DNA of 49,751 nucleotides from CAYYMH01 sp964472785 (lineage in GTDB: Bacteria; Zhuqueibacterota; Zhuqueibacteria; Thermofontimicrobiales; Thermofontimicrobiaceae), in the NCBI GenBank assembly GCA_964472785.1, contig CAYYMH010000029.1, forward strand, positions 1 to 49,751, read 5' to 3'. The translations under genes were made by a program, and so were the position numbers. The notes below the pieces were generated by a model that was not told the origin of the DNA, did not search any database, and was given only the letters and a program-made list of their open reading frames with translations. Positions 1 to 7,710 of the stretch are shown one piece after another; the stretch's first letter is position 1, and each line of letters opens with the position of its first letter.

Positions 1-50
1 CTATTACCAAATTAATCTTGCAAAAAAACGCAAGATTAATTTGGTAATAG
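1..50. repeat. Perfect 21-bp hairpin at the window edge
   Basis: Bases 1-21 are the exact reverse complement of bases 30-50, separated by an 8-base loop of seven A and one C (22-29). The arm begins CTATTACC and ends CTTGC. A perfect 21-bp AT-rich stem is not expected by chance. There is no T-tract directly after it on the + strand, so it is not a standard terminator. It could be a terminator or repeat belonging to a gene left of the window, or the 5' part of the structured locus that follows. Confidence 0.8.
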
Positions 51-58
51 AATAGGAA

Positions 59-172
59 AGTGGTCTTAAGATTTTCTATGATAAGAAATCACATCAGTCC
101 TCTCTTAGCAAGAGAGGATAAAAAGGTGAAATCTTAAAACCACTATGTGATTATTATAATTTAATTTTTTTT
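59..172. other. Structured inverted-repeat locus, possible pseudoknot RNA or MITE remnant
   Basis: Three pairing blocks are visible. Bases 59-75 pair with 128-144 with one mismatch (C65/A138) and one G-T wobble. Bases 87-94 (AATCACAT) pair exactly with 145-152, extendable through 81-84/154-157. Bases 98-106 pair exactly with 110-118 around a 3-base loop. The first and second pairings interleave, so in RNA they would make a pseudoknot. A T-rich run (163-170) follows on the + strand. Read as DNA, the outer arms AGTGGT...ACCACT look like terminal inverted repeats of an 86-bp element. The sequence does not decide between these. Confidence 0.5.
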
Positions 173-182
173 AATTTCTCAA

Positions 183-211
183 TTGACATTCTCTAAAAAT
201 TGTATTACATT
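183..211 (+). promoter_or_regulatory. Candidate sigma-70-type promoter upstream of polA
   Basis: A perfect TTGACA (183-188) is followed after 17 bases by TACATT (206-211), which matches 4 of 6 positions of TATAAT. If used for polA it would give a leader of about 430 bases through the repeats, so it could instead belong to an unannotated transcript. Pattern match only. Confidence 0.3.
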
Positions 212-226
212 ATTTGTTACTGTTCA

Positions 227-581
227 GCCACCAAGTTTCAAAGACACCAAGAAAAGCAAAAATAAACTTTATCATATTTTACTATCGAATTAAAATGAAT
301 GTTACTGCTCGTTTTATAAAAATAATCAGAAACCGATATTTTTATGACGCGGTGGTTGACAAAAAACTGCAATAAATTTTATCGTAATGAATTTATTTTT
401 GATTTATTCGCCTAACCCTCCTCCCTGTACGGGGTGAGGTCTATTCGTGTCGTTTTCGGTTGGACACCACTTAAGAGAGCTAACGAATCATTCATGTTAA
501 AAAAAATAATAACATACTGATTAGAAAAATCAATAGAAATTTATTTGTTTGTGTAACTTCGAGTCTTGGTGCCTTGGTGGC
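227..581. repeat. GCCAC-ended imperfect inverted-repeat element 1
   Basis: The left arm begins GCCACCAAG (227-235) followed by GACACCAAG (243-251). The right arm is its inverted counterpart, ending GTCTTGGTG...CTTGGTGGC (563-581). TGAATA follows 13 bases after the right end (595-600). The interior shares an ATTAAAATGAAT block (289-300) and a GAATCATTCATGTTAAAAA block (485-503) with element 2 before the aminotransferase gene. It also holds a GGGGTGAGGTCTATT block at 431-470 that recurs near 48128. No gene is seen in 1-650. Confidence 0.55.
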
Positions 582-650
582 AGAGAAAACACGCTGAATA
601 ATTACCATTATTTTATAACAACTTTTTTCTTATTTTAGGAAAACAAAAAA

Positions 651-3380
651 ATGGATCAATCCAAATCAAAGAAATTATTCTTAATAGACAGCATGGCGAT
701 TGCCTACCGCGCCTACTTTGCTTTTCAACGCAATCCGCTCATCACTTCCAAAGGCGAAAATGTTTCGGCTGTATTCGGTTTTTTAAATTCGATCAATAAG
801 ATTTTAGATGAACAACAGCCCGACTATTTTGCCGCTGTCTTTGATACGGCAGAACCGACCTTTCGGCATAAGCTTTTTCCGGAATACAAAGCGACTCGCG
901 AGAAGATGCCTGACGAAATGGCAGATCAGATTCCCCGTCTCAAAGAGGTGCTGGCAACGCTTAATATCCCAATCATTGAATTACCCGGATTTGAAGCCGA
1001 TGATGTCATCGGCGTGCTGGCAAAATCAGCCGAAGCTATAGAGATTGAAACCTATCTTGTCAGTGGCGACAAAGATTTTATGCAACTGGTTTCCGATTTA
1101 GTTAAAATTTACAATCCTGGAAAAGGGAGCGCACCATCTGAAATCATCGATAAAGAAGCGGTACAAAAAAAAATTGGTGTGCCCCCGGAAAAAATTATTG
1201 ATTATCTGAGCTTAACGGGCGACCAGTCTGATAATGTTCCCGGTGTTCGCGGAATCGGTCCGAAAAATGCGCTAATACTCCTCAAGCAATTTGATCATCT
1301 CGAAGATATTTATCAAAATATAAATGAGGTCGATTCAGCGACAACAAAGAAAAAACTGGAAGCTGCCAAAGACGATGCTTTTCTATCAAAAAAATTGGTG
1401 ACAATTGATATTACCGTTCAGGTGCCGGTCAAGATTGAGAATTTAAAAATCCGCCAGCCAGACAAAGAAAAAGCCTTTGAATTGATGAAAGAATTGGAGT
1501 TCACCTCCATGCTCAACCGTTTTTCCGATGATACGGAAAAGGAGGAAGAAAAAAAATATCTCGCTATCACAGTTGAAGAACAGTTGCACGACTTTATTGA
1601 CAAATTAAAACAATGCGATCAGTTTACACTGGATTTGGAAACAACAGATGTCGATCCGTTACGTGCCAAGGTAGTCGGCATGTCGTTTTGCTGGAAACCT
1701 GGTGAAGCATTTTATATTCCGATTGAAAATATTAATCAAAATCAGAATGAAGATTTGTTCAATACAAAAGAATTTACAGGTTTTTCACTTGAGAAAATAA
1801 AAGAACTACTTCAGCCGATATTAGCTAATGAACAGATTCGCAAATGCGGTCAAAATATCAAGTACGATCTGATGGTACTGAAACAGGCGGGCATCACCGT
1901 AAGCGGTGTTGATTTTGACACCATGGTTGCCAGTTATTTGATCAATCCATCGTTGAGACAGCATAATCTGGACATGTTGGCGCTCCAGTATTTCAATTAC
2001 CAAAAAGTCCCAACTAAAGAGCTGATCGGCAGCGGCAAAAAACAAATCAACATGACTGAAGTCCCTCTCGAGAAAATTAGTTTTTATGCGTGCGAAGACG
2101 CTGATTACACTCAGCGTTTACGCGAGATATTTGAGAAAAAATTAGCCGAGCTTGAATTGAAAAAATTATTCGCTGAAGTCGAACTTCCGCTGATCCATGT
2201 ATTAATGGAAATGGAGGAAAATGGCGTGTCATTAGACGTGCCATTCTTGAATAAAATGTCAAAGGAACTGAACCACCGTTTGAATGAGATTATGGAGTCC
2301 ATCTATCAGATTGCGGGACAAATATTCAACATCAACTCTCCTAAACAATTGTCAGAAATATTGTTCGAAAAAATGGGATTGCCGGTCATCAAAAAAACAA
2401 AGACCGGTGCTTCGACCGATGTCAGCGTGCTGGAGACGCTTGCGAAAGAGCACGAACTTCCGCAGCAGATCTTGGAGTTCCGCCAGTTATCCAAGCTCAA
2501 ATCCACTTATGTCGATGCACTGCCAAAGCTGATTAATCCGAAAACCGGTCGTCTGCACACCTCTTACAATCAGACTGTTGCCGCTACAGGGCGGCTCTCT
2601 TCGAGCGATCCGAATCTGCAAAATATTCCGATTCGAACTGAAATAGGTCGTCAAATTCGGAAAGCCTTTGTAACTGTGGACAAAAATCACATCATTATCG
2701 ATGCGGATTATTCTCAAATTGAATTGAGAATTATGGCACATCTCTCACAGGATAAAAATCTGATCCAGGCGTTTGAAGAGGGCAAAGACGTGCATCGTGC
2801 GACGGCAGCCACTGTGTTCGATGTTGAACAGGAAGAAGTCACAGACAATATGAGGCGTCGCGCCAAAGAGGTTAATTTCGGGATCATGTACGGCATGGGC
2901 GCTTATGGATTGGCAAGCCGGCTGGAGATTCCCCAGGAGGAGGCAGAAACATTTATCGCCAACTACTTTGCCAACTATCCGGGTATTCAGGAATTTATGA
3001 ACGACTCGATCAACACAGCTCGTGAACAGGGATTTGTGAAAACGTTGCTCAACAGGCGTCGTTATCTTCCGGATATTCACAGCGATAATCGGAGAATGCG
3101 TGAATTTGCTGAACGCAACGCAATTAACACCCGCATTCAGGGAAGCGCCGCTGATTTGATCAAAATTGCGATGATCAATATTTCAAACCGGTTTAAGGAG
3201 GAAAAATTAGCCACGAAAATGATCATGCAGGTTCATGACGAGTTGGTTTTCGAAGTGCCCAAAAATGAAATGCAGGATGCGGAGAAGATCATACGCTCGG
3301 AAATGGAAGAAGCGATCAAACTCGATGTCCCCATCAAAGTGGATATTGGCAAAGGAGCGAATTGGCTTGAGGCTCACTAA
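651..3380 (+). CDS. polA: DNA polymerase I
   Basis: This 909-residue family A polymerase does gap filling and Okazaki-primer removal in the cytoplasm. The N-terminal 5'-3' exonuclease (about 6-290) has the EADD and SGDKD acidic motifs and a helix-hairpin-helix (GVRGIGPKNA). The middle 3'-5' exonuclease keeps its catalytic residues: DLETT (about 328), NIKYD and YACEDAD (about 479), so proofreading is probably intact, unlike Taq-type enzymes. The polymerase domain has motif A DADYSQIELR (about 684), motif B RRRAKEVNFGIMYG and motif C QVHDELV (about 860). Its length is normal for the family. The ATG follows AGGA at about 10 bases. It is the first gene after a 650-base repeat-filled leader and seems to be transcribed alone; the next gene starts 199 bases on with its own possible promoter. 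Confidence 0.98.
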   Translation: MDQSKSKKLFLIDSMAIAYRAYFAFQRNPLITSKGENVSAVFGFLNSINKILDEQQPDYFAAVFDTAEPTFRHKLFPEYKATREKMPDEMADQIPRLKEVLATLNIPIIELPGFEADDVIGVLAKSAEAIEIETYLVSGDKDFMQLVSDLVKIYNPGKGSAPSEIIDKEAVQKKIGVPPEKIIDYLSLTGDQSDNVPGVRGIGPKNALILLKQFDHLEDIYQNINEVDSATTKKKLEAAKDDAFLSKKLVTIDITVQVPVKIENLKIRQPDKEKAFELMKELEFTSMLNRFSDDTEKEEEKKYLAITVEEQLHDFIDKLKQCDQFTLDLETTDVDPLRAKVVGMSFCWKPGEAFYIPIENINQNQNEDLFNTKEFTGFSLEKIKELLQPILANEQIRKCGQNIKYDLMVLKQAGITVSGVDFDTMVASYLINPSLRQHNLDMLALQYFNYQKVPTKELIGSGKKQINMTEVPLEKISFYACEDADYTQRLREIFEKKLAELELKKLFAEVELPLIHVLMEMEENGVSLDVPFLNKMSKELNHRLNEIMESIYQIAGQIFNINSPKQLSEILFEKMGLPVIKKTKTGASTDVSVLETLAKEHELPQQILEFRQLSKLKSTYVDALPKLINPKTGRLHTSYNQTVAATGRLSSSDPNLQNIPIRTEIGRQIRKAFVTVDKNHIIIDADYSQIELRIMAHLSQDKNLIQAFEEGKDVHRATAATVFDVEQEEVTDNMRRRAKEVNFGIMYGMGAYGLASRLEIPQEEAETFIANYFANYPGIQEFMNDSINTAREQGFVKTLLNRRRYLPDIHSDNRRMREFAERNAINTRIQGSAADLIKIAMINISNRFKEEKLATKMIMQVHDELVFEVPKNEMQDAEKIIRSEMEEAIKLDVPIKVDIGKGANWLEAH

Positions 3381-3579
3381 AATTTTTTTGCCATAATTTT
3401 GTCGTTATCAAAAAATTATATTAAATCCTTTGATTTCTATTAAATAAATCTGAGTTCATCCGTGCAAATCAGTGGCTGAAAACAATTTCTGGATATAAAA
3501 AATCGAAAAAATTACTTGCGATTCAATAAAAATTCTGTAAATTATAATTAAAACTCAACCACATATCTTGGGAGGACCA

Positions 3580-3876
3580 ATGGCAGAACAATATCGCCGC
3601 AAAATTTCAGGTGAAGAAGCTCAGGAACGCTACATTTTGGTAGTGAAGCAGAGTCTGGATTTTTTCCCAAAGCCAGGTAAGCCCTTCAAACTCAAAGTTA
3701 AAGATAAGGAGTTTGAAACCTACATTGAGCCGTTTGAAGTCTGGACAATGGGGCCAAAAAAACCGCAGCAAAATTATCGAATCGATGCAAAGCCATTTTG
3801 GGAGACATTTTCCTTTCATTTCGGGCAGACAGTTACGGTCACCAAAGAATCCGAAAAAGTATATCAGTTAAGTTGA
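3580..3876 (+). CDS. Conserved-looking small protein of unknown function
   Basis: This is a 98-residue soluble protein I do not recognise. It is charged, with no signal peptide or membrane segment. It has a central stretch of alternating hydrophobic and charged residues (FKLKVKDKEFETYIEPFEVW) that suggests a small beta-rich fold. I start at ATG 3580 because GGGAGGA (3570-3576) sits just before it; the frame also opens at TTG 3568, but that would place the start before its own Shine-Dalgarno sequence. It ends 10 bases before the rhomboid gene, so the two are probably co-transcribed. TATAAT lies at 3543-3548, but the nearest -35-like TTGCGA is 21 bases upstream, too far for a typical promoter. 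Confidence 0.8.
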   Translation: MAEQYRRKISGEEAQERYILVVKQSLDFFPKPGKPFKLKVKDKEFETYIEPFEVWTMGPKKPQQNYRIDAKPFWETFSFHFGQTVTVTKESEKVYQLS

Positions 3877-3886
3877 AGGACGTTGA

Positions 3887-4570
3887 ATGATTCCATTGCG
3901 TGATACGGTTCCGTCCCGCACTTTTCCATTTGTGACGATTTTGCTGATTATTATCAACGGCTTGATTTTTCTTTTTGAAGTCTCGTTAGGCGAACATCTC
4001 CAGAGTTTTATCTCTGTTTTTGGGCTCGTGCCGAAAAAAATATTGAGCGCTTCGGCTCTGGATGGATTATCCATTTTCAGCAGAATCTATCCTTTCGTAA
4101 CATCTATGTTTTTGCATGGTGGATGGTTTCATGTGCTTTGGAATATGTGGTTTTTATGGATTTTCGCGGACAACGTTGAAGACCATTTTGGTCATTTCAA
4201 ATTTTTAGCTTTTTACATCCTGTTTGGAATTTTAGCCGGATTGGCGCATGTTTATTTCAATCAGAGTTCAGCAATCCCCACTGTCGGCGCGAGTGGCGCC
4301 ATTGCCGGCGTGATGGGCGCGTATATCGTTTTATATCCGACAGCCAGAGTGCTAACGATAATACCCATCTTTTTCATTTTTCCGATCCTGCATATTCCGG
4401 CTTATGTGTTTCTGGGGATCTGGTTTGTAATGCAGTCTTTAAGCGGGATTGCTTCTCTCGGCATGGGTGAATCCATGAGCTCTGTTGCCTGGTGGGCGCA
4501 TATCGGTGGTTTTGTTGCTGGTTTATTAACCGCTATTTTCATTTTTCCGCGTAAGAAAAAAAGTTTTTAA
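3887..4570 (+). CDS. Rhomboid-family intramembrane serine protease
   Basis: This 227-residue polytopic inner-membrane protease cleaves transmembrane segments of other proteins. The catalytic GASG motif is at 134-137 (nucleophile Ser136). The catalytic His205 is in AWWAHIGGF of the last core helix, and the HxxxN oxyanion region is HVLWN (82-86). About six or seven hydrophobic helices are visible, the core rhomboid fold without cytosolic extra domains. AAGGA lies 6 bases before the ATG, and the gene begins 10 bases after the preceding small protein, so they likely form a two-gene unit. Substrate unknown. Confidence 0.95.
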   Translation: MIPLRDTVPSRTFPFVTILLIIINGLIFLFEVSLGEHLQSFISVFGLVPKKILSASALDGLSIFSRIYPFVTSMFLHGGWFHVLWNMWFLWIFADNVEDHFGHFKFLAFYILFGILAGLAHVYFNQSSAIPTVGASGAIAGVMGAYIVLYPTARVLTIIPIFFIFPILHIPAYVFLGIWFVMQSLSGIASLGMGESMSSVAWWAHIGGFVAGLLTAIFIFPRKKKSF

Positions 4571-4589
4571 AATCAAATCGTTCAAAAAA

Positions 4590-4784
4590 GCTACATCAGG
4601 TGAATATTGCTATCTTATTAAAATGAATTTTATTGTTCGTTTCTAAAAACATTATAAAGTCCAGGGTTTTATAATTTGAAAGAATTAATGAATCATTCAT
4701 GTTAAAAAATAATAACGTTCTAAATATGAAAAACAATAAAAATATATTTCTTTGTGCAACTTTGAGTGTTGGAGTCTTTGTGGC
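4590..4784. repeat. GCCAC-ended imperfect inverted-repeat element 2
   Basis: The left arm GCTACATCAGG (4590-4600) is weakly inverted relative to the right arm GAGTCTTTGTGGC (4772-4784). TGAATA follows 13 bases later (4798-4803), the same spacing as in element 1. Two interior blocks (ATTAAAATGAAT and GAATCATTCATGTTAAAAA) match element 1, so the two are related copies with interiors of different length (195 against 355 bases). Confidence 0.5.
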
Positions 4785-4827
4785 AAACAAAATACGTTGA
4801 ATAATTACAAAAATTATAGGGTAAAAA

Positions 4828-5943
4828 ATGAACATCGAACCATTTGAAATGGAACGCTACCAATCACTGTGGGAAAATGTTGTCGAATACAACTTGTCCG
4901 AAAGCGGTGTGCATCCATTAAAAATAAATCAATTAATCAGCAGTGAACATCAAGACAAATTTCTCAACATTCAGATAGGTTACAATCAGACCAATGGCTC
5001 TCCTGAGTTGCGAACAATCATCGCTAATATGTATGAAAACGCCAAGGTCGAAAACGTTTTGGTCACCACCGGCAGTTCGGAAGCGAATTTTCTCACGATT
5101 TTTAGAATGATTGAACCCGGGGATGAGATCGCGTTTATGCTGCCGAATTATATGCAAATGTGGGGCGTCGCTCGCGCGATGGAAGGCAACATCAAATCGT
5201 TTCACCTGATTCCGGATAACAATCGCTGGCAAATCGATTGGGATGAATTCGAAAAGGCCGTTTCTAAAAATACAAAATTAATCATCATCTGCAATCCGAA
5301 TAATCCCACTGGCGCTCAGTTGAATATTGATGACATTCAACGTATTTGTGAAACTGCCAAAAAATTCGATGCCTGGATTTTAGCTGATGAAGTGTATCGC
5401 GGCGCTGAAAGAGAGGGAGGCATAACACCAACTTTTTGGGGACAATATGAAAAGGTCATTGTGAGCTGCGGTCTGTCCAAAGCCTATGGTCTACCCGGTT
5501 TAAGAATTGGCTGGGTATTAGCGACACCTCCGATTATTGAAGAATTGTGGAAATGTCACGATTACACGTCAATCTGCCCCAATCCGATCAGTGACCAATT
5601 AGCACAAATCGCGCTACAGCCATCTGTCAGACAAAAAATTATCGAACGCACCCAAAAAATTGTTTCGATGAATTTTGAAACGCTTCATCAATGGCTTAAT
5701 ACGCAAGGAGAACTTTTTTCTTGTATCCCACCAGTAGCGGGTGCTATCACGTTCATCAAACAAAATCTGCCGCTTTCATCAAATGAATTTGTCACGAGGC
5801 TAAGGGATGAAAAAAGTGTACTGGTTGTCCCGGGAGAACAGTTTCTCATGGATAAATATCTTCGGATTGGCTTTGGTTGTCAAACCAGTTATTTGAAAGC
5901 AGCGCTCAATCGGGTAAGCAAACTGATTGAGGATTTAGTTTGA
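4828..5943 (+). CDS. PLP-dependent aminotransferase, class I/II (fold type I)
   Basis: This 371-residue cytoplasmic enzyme transfers an amino group using pyridoxal phosphate. The family signatures are NPNNPTGAQ, LADEVYRG and SCGLSKAYGLPGLRIGW, in which Lys218 should form the Schiff base. A C-terminal arginine in LRIGFG would hold the substrate carboxylate. The N-terminus (IEPFEMERY) resembles the group that includes VioD-type capreomycidine synthases, but that resemblance does not fix the substrate. It is alone: 257 bases of repeat separate it from the rhomboid gene, and the next gene is on the other strand. ATG start with a weak AGGG upstream. Confidence 0.9.
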   Translation: MNIEPFEMERYQSLWENVVEYNLSESGVHPLKINQLISSEHQDKFLNIQIGYNQTNGSPELRTIIANMYENAKVENVLVTTGSSEANFLTIFRMIEPGDEIAFMLPNYMQMWGVARAMEGNIKSFHLIPDNNRWQIDWDEFEKAVSKNTKLIIICNPNNPTGAQLNIDDIQRICETAKKFDAWILADEVYRGAEREGGITPTFWGQYEKVIVSCGLSKAYGLPGLRIGWVLATPPIIEELWKCHDYTSICPNPISDQLAQIALQPSVRQKIIERTQKIVSMNFETLHQWLNTQGELFSCIPPVAGAITFIKQNLPLSSNEFVTRLRDEKSVLVVPGEQFLMDKYLRIGFGCQTSYLKAALNRVSKLIEDLV

Positions 5944-5971
5944 ATTGAAAAAGGAAGACCGGATTTTCTTT

Positions 5972-6064
5972 GCTACAGGTTAACACAAATTTTAACAGAT
6001 ACTGAATTGAGAAATTTTCTGTAATAAACTTTAAAATCCATGTTTGTCTGTTCATATCTGTAGC
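5972..6064. repeat. GCCAC-type imperfect inverted-repeat element 3
   Basis: Left arm GCTACAGGTTAACACA (5972-5987) and right arm TGTCTGTTCATATCTGTAGC (6045-6064) are imperfect inverted copies. The 93-bp element fills much of the gap between two convergent genes. Confidence 0.45.
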
Positions 6065-6156
6065 AATAAATCTAATTGCTAAAAGTGTCTGTTAACTAAA
6101 TTAAACATATCAATTGAGTAGCCACGCGTGGAAAACATCATTTAAACCAGTTACGC

Positions 6157-7080
6157 TTATTTTTCTGGCACGGGATAACTTTGCTCGTGTTGATGAATTT
6201 TAGCTTCTTCCAAACTCCTCTTCACAACCGCCTTGATCGAGTCCGCATTGATAACCGGGGGCACAAATTCCAATCCATTTAGTGCTTTTAATCCTTCCAA
6301 AGCTTTTAAAGCTTCGAGCTTTTCCAAACCTTTAAACTTTTTCAGTTCTTCTAATTCCTTCAATTCTTCTCTCATCTTTTCCATTTCTTTTCTAAAATCC
6401 TCGCGCCACTCCAACATTTCCTCTCTTTCAAGTTGGCGAATTTTATCGGAGAGTTCCCGATATTTTTCTTTATCCAGATATATTTTAAACTGCGGATCAA
6501 TGGCCATCTTCAACCCATCATCGATTCGATAATGCAATTGTAAATGTTTTTCTCGCATCTCTTCTGATTTCTCTTTCATCGCCTTGCGCAATTCTTCGTT
6601 GAGCTCATTCAATTTTCGAATGCGAATCCCAACATTTTCCAATTGTTCTCTCGAAATGGCGTCTTCCTCCACTGCTTGCACTCGTTTTATATCAATGGCT
6701 ATCCTGATGGACTCTGGATTAACTCGCTCTAATTTAACCGGCGCTTCCAATGAATATTTTAACACCGCTTCAGCTTGTTCCGGTGTCAGGGTTGTGTCCA
6801 AATTGCTCAAATTCATAATATTGGCAGCAACATATTCCACCTGCTCCGGTGCGACCTGCTCTGCCTTGGCTTTTTTAATAAAATCATCGTACATCTGTTT
6901 TACGGAACCCTTCTGTTCACCTTCCGGAACCATAGCCAGTAATTTGTCACCTACAAGGTTCAACGAATAGTCGAGCACATTTCCTTTTGACTCTTTGTCT
7001 AAAAAAATGAGCCAAAAGATGACGGCTGTTAACATTATCGTCACCAGGAAAAATCCGATATTTTTAAACGCTTTTCCCAT
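6157..7080 (-). CDS. Membrane-anchored coiled-coil protein of unknown function
   Basis: I do not recognise this 307-residue protein. One hydrophobic segment (about 8-27) should anchor it in the inner membrane. The rest is highly charged and helical. Residues about 140-260 are rich in E, K, R and L in heptad-like order and end in an almost repetitive run of LEKLEALKALEGLKALNGLE type (about 251-271), suggesting a long coiled coil. Only a conserved-looking tail follows. The ATG has GGAG 9 bases upstream. It starts 14 bases after the GNAT acetyltransferase stop, so they are probably one transcript. A periplasmic scaffold or envelope spacer is possible but unproven. Confidence 0.85.
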   Translation of the reverse strand: MGKAFKNIGFFLVTIMLTAVIFWLIFLDKESKGNVLDYSLNLVGDKLLAMVPEGEQKGSVKQMYDDFIKKAKAEQVAPEQVEYVAANIMNLSNLDTTLTPEQAEAVLKYSLEAPVKLERVNPESIRIAIDIKRVQAVEEDAISREQLENVGIRIRKLNELNEELRKAMKEKSEEMREKHLQLHYRIDDGLKMAIDPQFKIYLDKEKYRELSDKIRQLEREEMLEWREDFRKEMEKMREELKELEELKKFKGLEKLEALKALEGLKALNGLEFVPPVINADSIKAVVKRSLEEAKIHQHEQSYPVPEK

Positions 7081-7094
7081 TTTTAATTTCTCCG

Positions 7095-7556
7095 TTAAAA
7101 CATTTTCTCGAACATTTCATAATGATCTTTGGTCATGCCCAAATTTAAATACACCTGTTGGGCGCGATCATTGGCTCGCTCTACATAAAGCCGTAATCCT
7201 CGGGCTTTATTCTGTCGTGCCAGATCTTCAACGAATCGGAACATTCGCGTAAATATTTTCTGTCCCCGCAGTTCAGGTACGACATAAACGCTGTGAATCC
7301 ACCAAATTTCTCCGTTCCGCCAATCGCTCCATTCTTTTAAAATAAGCAGCTCACCCACCGGCTGCTGCTCCTGATTTTTCGCAATCACATAAAATCCCTG
7401 ATCAGGATGCTCGAATGTGTAGCTGACGCCTTTTACGATTGTTTCATAATTTAGTTCGATGCTTTCCGTCTCTTTTGCCATTTTGACCTGACAGCGGGCG
7501 ATCCACTCTGCGTCAGACAATTCGGCTTTATTTATCGATATTTGATCACGATGCAT
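7095..7556 (-). CDS. GNAT-family N-acetyltransferase
   Basis: This 153-residue cytoplasmic protein has the GNAT fold, which transfers acetyl from acetyl-CoA to an amine. The central strand and pyrophosphate loop are at SVYVVPELRGQKIFTRMF (about 90-107); the loop reads RGQKIF, a slight variant of the usual Q/RxxGxG/A. The C-terminal ERANDRAQQVYLNLGM matches the usual N...A...Y...GM motif. The acceptor cannot be told from sequence. It is the first gene of a likely two-gene unit with the coiled-coil membrane protein. ATG start without a strong Shine-Dalgarno sequence. Confidence 0.9.
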   Translation of the reverse strand: MHRDQISINKAELSDAEWIARCQVKMAKETESIELNYETIVKGVSYTFEHPDQGFYVIAKNQEQQPVGELLILKEWSDWRNGEIWWIHSVYVVPELRGQKIFTRMFRFVEDLARQNKARGLRLYVERANDRAQQVYLNLGMTKDHYEMFEKMF

Positions 7557-7589
7557 ATCTTATTAAGTTTTCCTGTTTTATTTGATTTC

Positions 7590-7700
7590 AGCCCACGAAA
7601 TACGTGAAATTCACAATAATTTGGTTTTAGATGAATCCTATTTCTTCATTCATTTTGTTTTTAAATAAATTTTTGTGTCTTTTAGTGTATTCAGTGGGCT
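7590..7700. repeat. Imperfect inverted-repeat element 4 (AGCCCAC...GTGGGCT)
   Basis: Left arm AGCCCACGAAATACGTGAA (7590-7608) and right arm TTTTAGTGTATTCAGTGGGCT (7680-7700) are imperfect inverted copies with about 70% matching over 30 bases. The element lies between the stop of the serine hydrolase and the start of the GNAT gene on the - strand and could fold in the transcript as a terminator-like or processing hairpin. Confidence 0.5.
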
Positions 7701-7710
7701 ATTAAATAAA

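Noticed and set aside
3381..3417. Terminator after polA (A/T stem AATTTTTTTG / CAAAAAATT)
   Set aside because: The stem is almost only A-T pairs and no T-run follows; too weak to call.
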